A stretch of 64,000 nucleotides of DNA from DASZTV01 sp035550655 (GTDB taxonomy: Bacteria; Actinomycetota; Actinomycetes; JAFAQI01). The translations under genes and the position numbers were made by a program. The notes beneath the pieces were generated by a model. That model had not been told where the DNA came from. It made no database searches and saw nothing but the letters and a program-made list of their open reading frames with translations. Of the stretch, positions 61,041 to 64,000 are shown one piece after another. The stretch lies in NCBI GenBank assembly GCA_035550655.1, contig DASZOU010000013.1, positions 1 through 64,000 of the forward strand, given 5' to 3'. Numbering within the stretch: position 1 is the stretch's first letter; each line of letters opens with the position of its first letter.

Positions 61041-61135
61041 GGCACATCCCCCTCAGTCCTCACGCGACGTGGCGCTCGGCGGGCGTTCCGGGAAGGTGAT
61101 TGAACCCGTTCAGCAACATCGCTGGCCCCCGGACG

Positions 61136-61996
61136 TCAGGACGCGAGCGCAGAGCCGCGCAACGTCGCGGTCATGGCGCCGTCGGCTCCGAACAGCCGCT
61201 CACGCCAGTGCGCGACGAGCTCGACATTCGGCCGGTCGCTCGGATGGAAGCCACGCCGTTCGTACTCCTTGAGCTGCCGCCACATCGTGCGGCTGAAGAA
61301 CGGCTGATGCTTGGCGTAACGCCAGCTGCTGGACAGCGCCCCAGGCCGGTACGTCGCGCGGTCGCGAAGCAGCGACACGGTGACCTGTAGCGCCGTGCTG
61401 GCGAGGAACAGGTAGCGGGCGAGCTTCATCGTGAAGATGCGAAGGCGCTCGCTCCCGCCGACGGCACGGTAGACGTCGAACGCAACCGCCTTGTGCTCGC
61501 TCTCCTCGAGCGCGTGCCAGAGAAACAGGTTGCGCACTGATTCATGACCGAACGAGGCTTGCAGCTCCGGATCGTTGAGCAGCATCTCCGCGAGCGTCGC
61601 GGTCACGTGCTCGAGCGCAGCGGTCGTCGCCAGGTTCGCGATCGGCGGCATGTGGCGCTCACGGAAGCCGATCACTCGCCGTACCAGCCGCTCGATCGCC
61701 TTGGTGTGGTAGCCGACCGTGTCGAGGTGGCTGTTGAAGGCGCGGTGCTCACGGCCGTGAGTGACCTCCTGGCCGATGAACCCTGCAACCTGGTCACGGA
61801 GGACGGGGTCCTCGATCTGGTCGCGGTAGTGACGCACCGACCTCACGAAGAAGTCCTCGCCGTCGGGGAACACCGCCGACAGCGCGGCAACGAGATGACT
61901 CGAGATCAGGTCCGAGTTGGCCGCAAAGTGGCGTGGGACGTCGTCGAAGGTTGGCTCCAGCGCGACCCGGCGCACCGGCACCTCGAGAGCGGACAC
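61136..61996 (-). CDS. PF10118-type predicted metal-dependent hydrolase
   Basis: 286 residues, mostly helical. Conserved Glu/His pairs (GQEVTHGREHRAF, ALEHVTATLAEMLL, WHALEESEHKAVAFDVY) look like a ferritin-like di-metal centre, as in the PF10118 family, whose chemistry is not known. The GTG at 61996 has TAGGCT at 62004-62009, 7 nt upstream. Divergent from the ABC/FtsX pair. Confidence 0.82.
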   Translation of the reverse strand: MSALEVPVRRVALEPTFDDVPRHFAANSDLISSHLVAALSAVFPDGEDFFVRSVRHYRDQIEDPVLRDQVAGFIGQEVTHGREHRAFNSHLDTVGYHTKAIERLVRRVIGFRERHMPPIANLATTAALEHVTATLAEMLLNDPELQASFGHESVRNLFLWHALEESEHKAVAFDVYRAVGGSERLRIFTMKLARYLFLASTALQVTVSLLRDRATYRPGALSSSWRYAKHQPFFSRTMWRQLKEYERRGFHPSDRPNVELVAHWRERLFGADGAMTATLRGSALAS

Positions 61997-62061
61997 GTTG
62001 GCCAGCCTATCGAGGAGATTTCTCGCGAAGTGTTCGTTAGCGCGTGCGAGGATGCGAAATC

Positions 62062-62808
62062 GTGACCGACCGCGACCCAGCCGCCGTTCCCGCGGCCCAC
62101 GCCACCGACCTCCACAAGACCTATGGCAGCGGCTCAGCCGCAGTCCATGCCCTCGACGGGATCACCGTGACGTTCGCGCGCGGGCAGTTCACCGCGGTGA
62201 TGGGACCGTCGGGTTCCGGCAAGTCGACGCTCATGCACTGCATGGCGGGCCTGGACCGCCCCACCTCGGGCCAGGCCTTCGTCGGTGAGCATGACATCGG
62301 CGCACTGGACGACAACGGGCTCACCCAGCTTCGCCGCGACCGCGTCGGCTTCGTGTTCCAGTCCTTCAACCTCGTGCCGACATTGACTGCAGGCGAGAAC
62401 ATCACTCTTCCCGCCGATCTCGCCGGGCACGCCGTCGACAAGGAGTGGTACGACTACCTGGTCGACCATCTCGGCATTCGCGACCGATTGTCACATCGGC
62501 CGAGCGAGCTCTCAGGAGGTCAGCAGCAGCGAGTCGCCTGTGCGCGCGCGTTGATCAACCGACCTGACCTGATCTTCGCTGACGAGCCGACCGGAAACCT
62601 CGACTCCAACGCATCCGCGGAGATGCTCGCGTTCCTGCAGCGCTCGGTCCGGGAGCTCGACCAGTCGATCGTCATGGTCACCCACGACCCGAGGGGCGCG
62701 TCGTACGCCGATCGGGTCGTCTTCCTCGCCGACGGCAGGATCGTCGGTGAGCTCGAGAACCCGACGGCCGACACCGTCCTGGAGCGCATGCGAACGCTGG
62801 GCTCCTGA
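62062..62808 (+). CDS. ABC transporter ATP-binding protein (MacB/LolD type)
   Basis: 248 residues. Walker A MGPSGSGKST, Q loop VFQSFNLVPTLTA, signature LSGGQQQRVACARAL, Walker B LIFADEPTGNLDSN and H-loop VMVTHDP are all canonical. The family pairs with FtsX-like permeases and works as a mechanotransmitter or lipoprotein/peptide exporter. The GTG at 62062 has GAGGA 9 nt upstream. The permease gene follows one base after the stop. Confidence 0.93.
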   Translation: MTDRDPAAVPAAHATDLHKTYGSGSAAVHALDGITVTFARGQFTAVMGPSGSGKSTLMHCMAGLDRPTSGQAFVGEHDIGALDDNGLTQLRRDRVGFVFQSFNLVPTLTAGENITLPADLAGHAVDKEWYDYLVDHLGIRDRLSHRPSELSGGQQQRVACARALINRPDLIFADEPTGNLDSNASAEMLAFLQRSVRELDQSIVMVTHDPRGASYADRVVFLADGRIVGELENPTADTVLERMRTLGS

Positions 62809-62809
62809 A

Positions 62810-64000
62810 ATGTGGCGGGTAACCCTCAAGGGACTGCTTGCTCACAAGCTGCGCGTTGCCCTCACCGCGTTGGCGATCGTGCTCGGTGTCACCTTCGTCA
62901 CCGGAACGTTTGTGCTCACGGACACCCTGCACAACACCTTCTCGAACCTGATCGGAAACATCTACGCGAAGGTCGACCTGCAGGTCCGCGGAGTTGCCCA
63001 GTTCAAGCACACGAGCGTCGGTGAAACCGCGACGCGCAACCCGATCCCGCAGTCCTTGCTCGCCACCGTGCAGGGGGTGCCGGGCGTCGAGGCGGCCGAG
63101 GGTCGAGTGAGCGGATACGCGCAGTTCGTCTCGCCGGACGGGAAAGCGATCTCCCCCAGCGGCGGCGGGACCGTGGGCGTCAGCTACAACCCGGACCCGC
63201 GCCTGACCGAGCTCCACGTCGTGGCCGGCAAGGCACCTACCGGTCCGGACGACGTCGCGATGGACGCCGGTACGGCGAAGAAGTACCACTTCACAGTCGG
63301 CCAGCCGGTCAAGGTCCTGTCGTCGGGGCCCACTCGGACCTTCACCCTGACCGGCATCGTGAAGGTGGGGACCGCGGACAACATCGCGGGCACCTCGCTC
63401 GCCGCGTTCGCGCTCCCCACCGCCCAGAGGGTGTTCGACGAGCCGGGGCATCTCGACAGCATCAACATCCTGACCGCGAAGGGCTCCGACCCGGCGGAGG
63501 TACAGCGCGCGATCCAGGCTGCCCTCCCGGCCGGCGTGCAGGTTGTCACCGGCAAGACCGTCGCGCATGAACAAACCGACTCGGTCGACCAGGCTCTCGG
63601 GATCTTCTCGACCGCGCTGCTGGTCTTCGCGTTCATCTCGCTGTTCGTCGGTGCCTTCACGATCTTCAACACTTTCTCGATCATCGTCGGGCAACGCACC
63701 CGCGAGCTCGCGCTGCTCCGGATAGTCGGGGCGAGCCGTCGGCAGGTCTTCCGCTCAGTGCTCGGCGAGGCTGCCGCCGTCGGCCTGCTGTCGTCCGTGA
63801 TCGGGCTAGGGGTCGGCGTTCTCGCGGCTGTGGGCCTCGAGGCCCTGCTCCGCGGCTTCGGCGTGACACTGCCTTCGGAATCCCTTGTCTTCCGGCCGCG
63901 GACCGCGATCGTCGGCCTTGCGCTCGGTGTCGGCGTGACCGTGATCGCGGCGATCGGCCCCGCACGGCGTGCGGTGCGCATCACGCCGATCGAGGCGATC
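62810..64000 (+). CDS. FtsX-like ABC permease, cut by the window end
   Basis: The frame is open from the ATG at 62810 (directly after the ATPase stop) to the last base, 397 codons, so the C-terminus is missing. It begins MWRVTLKGLLAHKLRVALTA. A first transmembrane helix (about 17-38) precedes a large external MacB-type domain (about 40-255). Helices near 260-290, 320-345 and 370-390 follow, with the FtsX signature around QRTRELALLRIVGASRRQVFRS. Actinobacterial members of this type usually have a second FtsX domain, so about half of the protein may be outside. Confidence 0.9.
   Translation, partial: MWRVTLKGLLAHKLRVALTALAIVLGVTFVTGTFVLTDTLHNTFSNLIGNIYAKVDLQVRGVAQFKHTSVGETATRNPIPQSLLATVQGVPGVEAAEGRVSGYAQFVSPDGKAISPSGGGTVGVSYNPDPRLTELHVVAGKAPTGPDDVAMDAGTAKKYHFTVGQPVKVLSSGPTRTFTLTGIVKVGTADNIAGTSLAAFALPTAQRVFDEPGHLDSINILTAKGSDPAEVQRAIQAALPAGVQVVTGKTVAHEQTDSVDQALGIFSTALLVFAFISLFVGAFTIFNTFSIIVGQRTRELALLRIVGASRRQVFRSVLGEAAAVGLLSSVIGLGVGVLAAVGLEALLRGFGVTLPSESLVFRPRTAIVGLALGVGVTVIAAIGPARRAVRITPIEAI

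Overview
The window is a chromosomal segment of a high-GC actinobacterium (about 70 % G+C by eye, GTG starts very common, F420-type luciferase-like oxidoreductases, a RamB-type glyoxylate regulator next to aceA). The order tRNA-Gln/tRNA-Glu/gltX/FAH-family gene, leuB, serA, ilvC-ilvN-ilvB, gatB/gatA/gatC, ligA, MetE-like gene, mnmA, cysteine desulfurase, etfA-etfB follows, from memory, the core gene order of Mycobacterium tuberculosis around Rv2992c-Rv3029c. I therefore read most of it as vertically inherited core chromosome. I see no integrase, transposase, CRISPR array or prophage gene, and I cannot assign a genus.

Layout. 0-8.7 kb: two tRNAs, glutamyl-tRNA synthetase, an FAH-fold hydrolase, an aldo/keto reductase, citramalate synthase, PurT, IlvE and LeuB, all on the minus strand. 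8.7-9.2 kb: a non-coding island built from large inverted repeats around an 18-bp palindrome. 9.2-14.3 kb (plus strand): an EamA transporter, two tandemly duplicated OmpR-type receivers with no kinase beside them, and a four-gene operon of exported proteins, three of which share one beta-rich domain with a conserved cysteine pair. 14.4-26 kb: LeuA, a zinc-ribbon/PAP2 membrane protein, SerA, IlvC, IlvN, IlvB and IlvD, with smaller enzymes between. 26-33.7 kb: GatB, GatA and GatC with a peptide deformylase antisense between gatB and gatA, LigA and a MetE-like protein. 33.7-41.3 kb: a secreted phosphoesterase, MnmA and its cysteine desulfurase, a degenerate PaaK-like protein and EtfAB. 41.4-45.5 kb: a Cys-rich mini-protein, isocitrate lyase, the RamB-like regulator, and an RsbW-like kinase with an HTH partner. 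45.6-64 kb: a heterodimeric ABC exporter and acyl-CoA metabolism (two crotonases, an isobutyryl-CoA-mutase-like large subunit with MeaB, thiolase, epimerase, a double 3-hydroxyacyl-CoA dehydrogenase), ending in an ABC/FtsX pair cut by the window edge.

Functional themes. (i) The branched-chain amino acid genes cimA, ilvBNCDE, leuA and leuB lie together. Three of the transcription units (cimA, leuA, ilvB) have a readable leader peptide enriched in Ile/Val or Leu codons next to hairpins, which points to ribosome-mediated attenuation. (ii) tRNA-Glu, tRNA-Gln, GltX and GatCAB together make up the indirect route to Gln-tRNA. (iii) Acyl-CoA oxidation, ETF and the glyoxylate shunt form a catabolic block. 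(iv) About twenty genes have a TANNNT hexamer 6-8 nt upstream of the start codon and no Shine-Dalgarno sequence, as expected for leaderless mRNAs.
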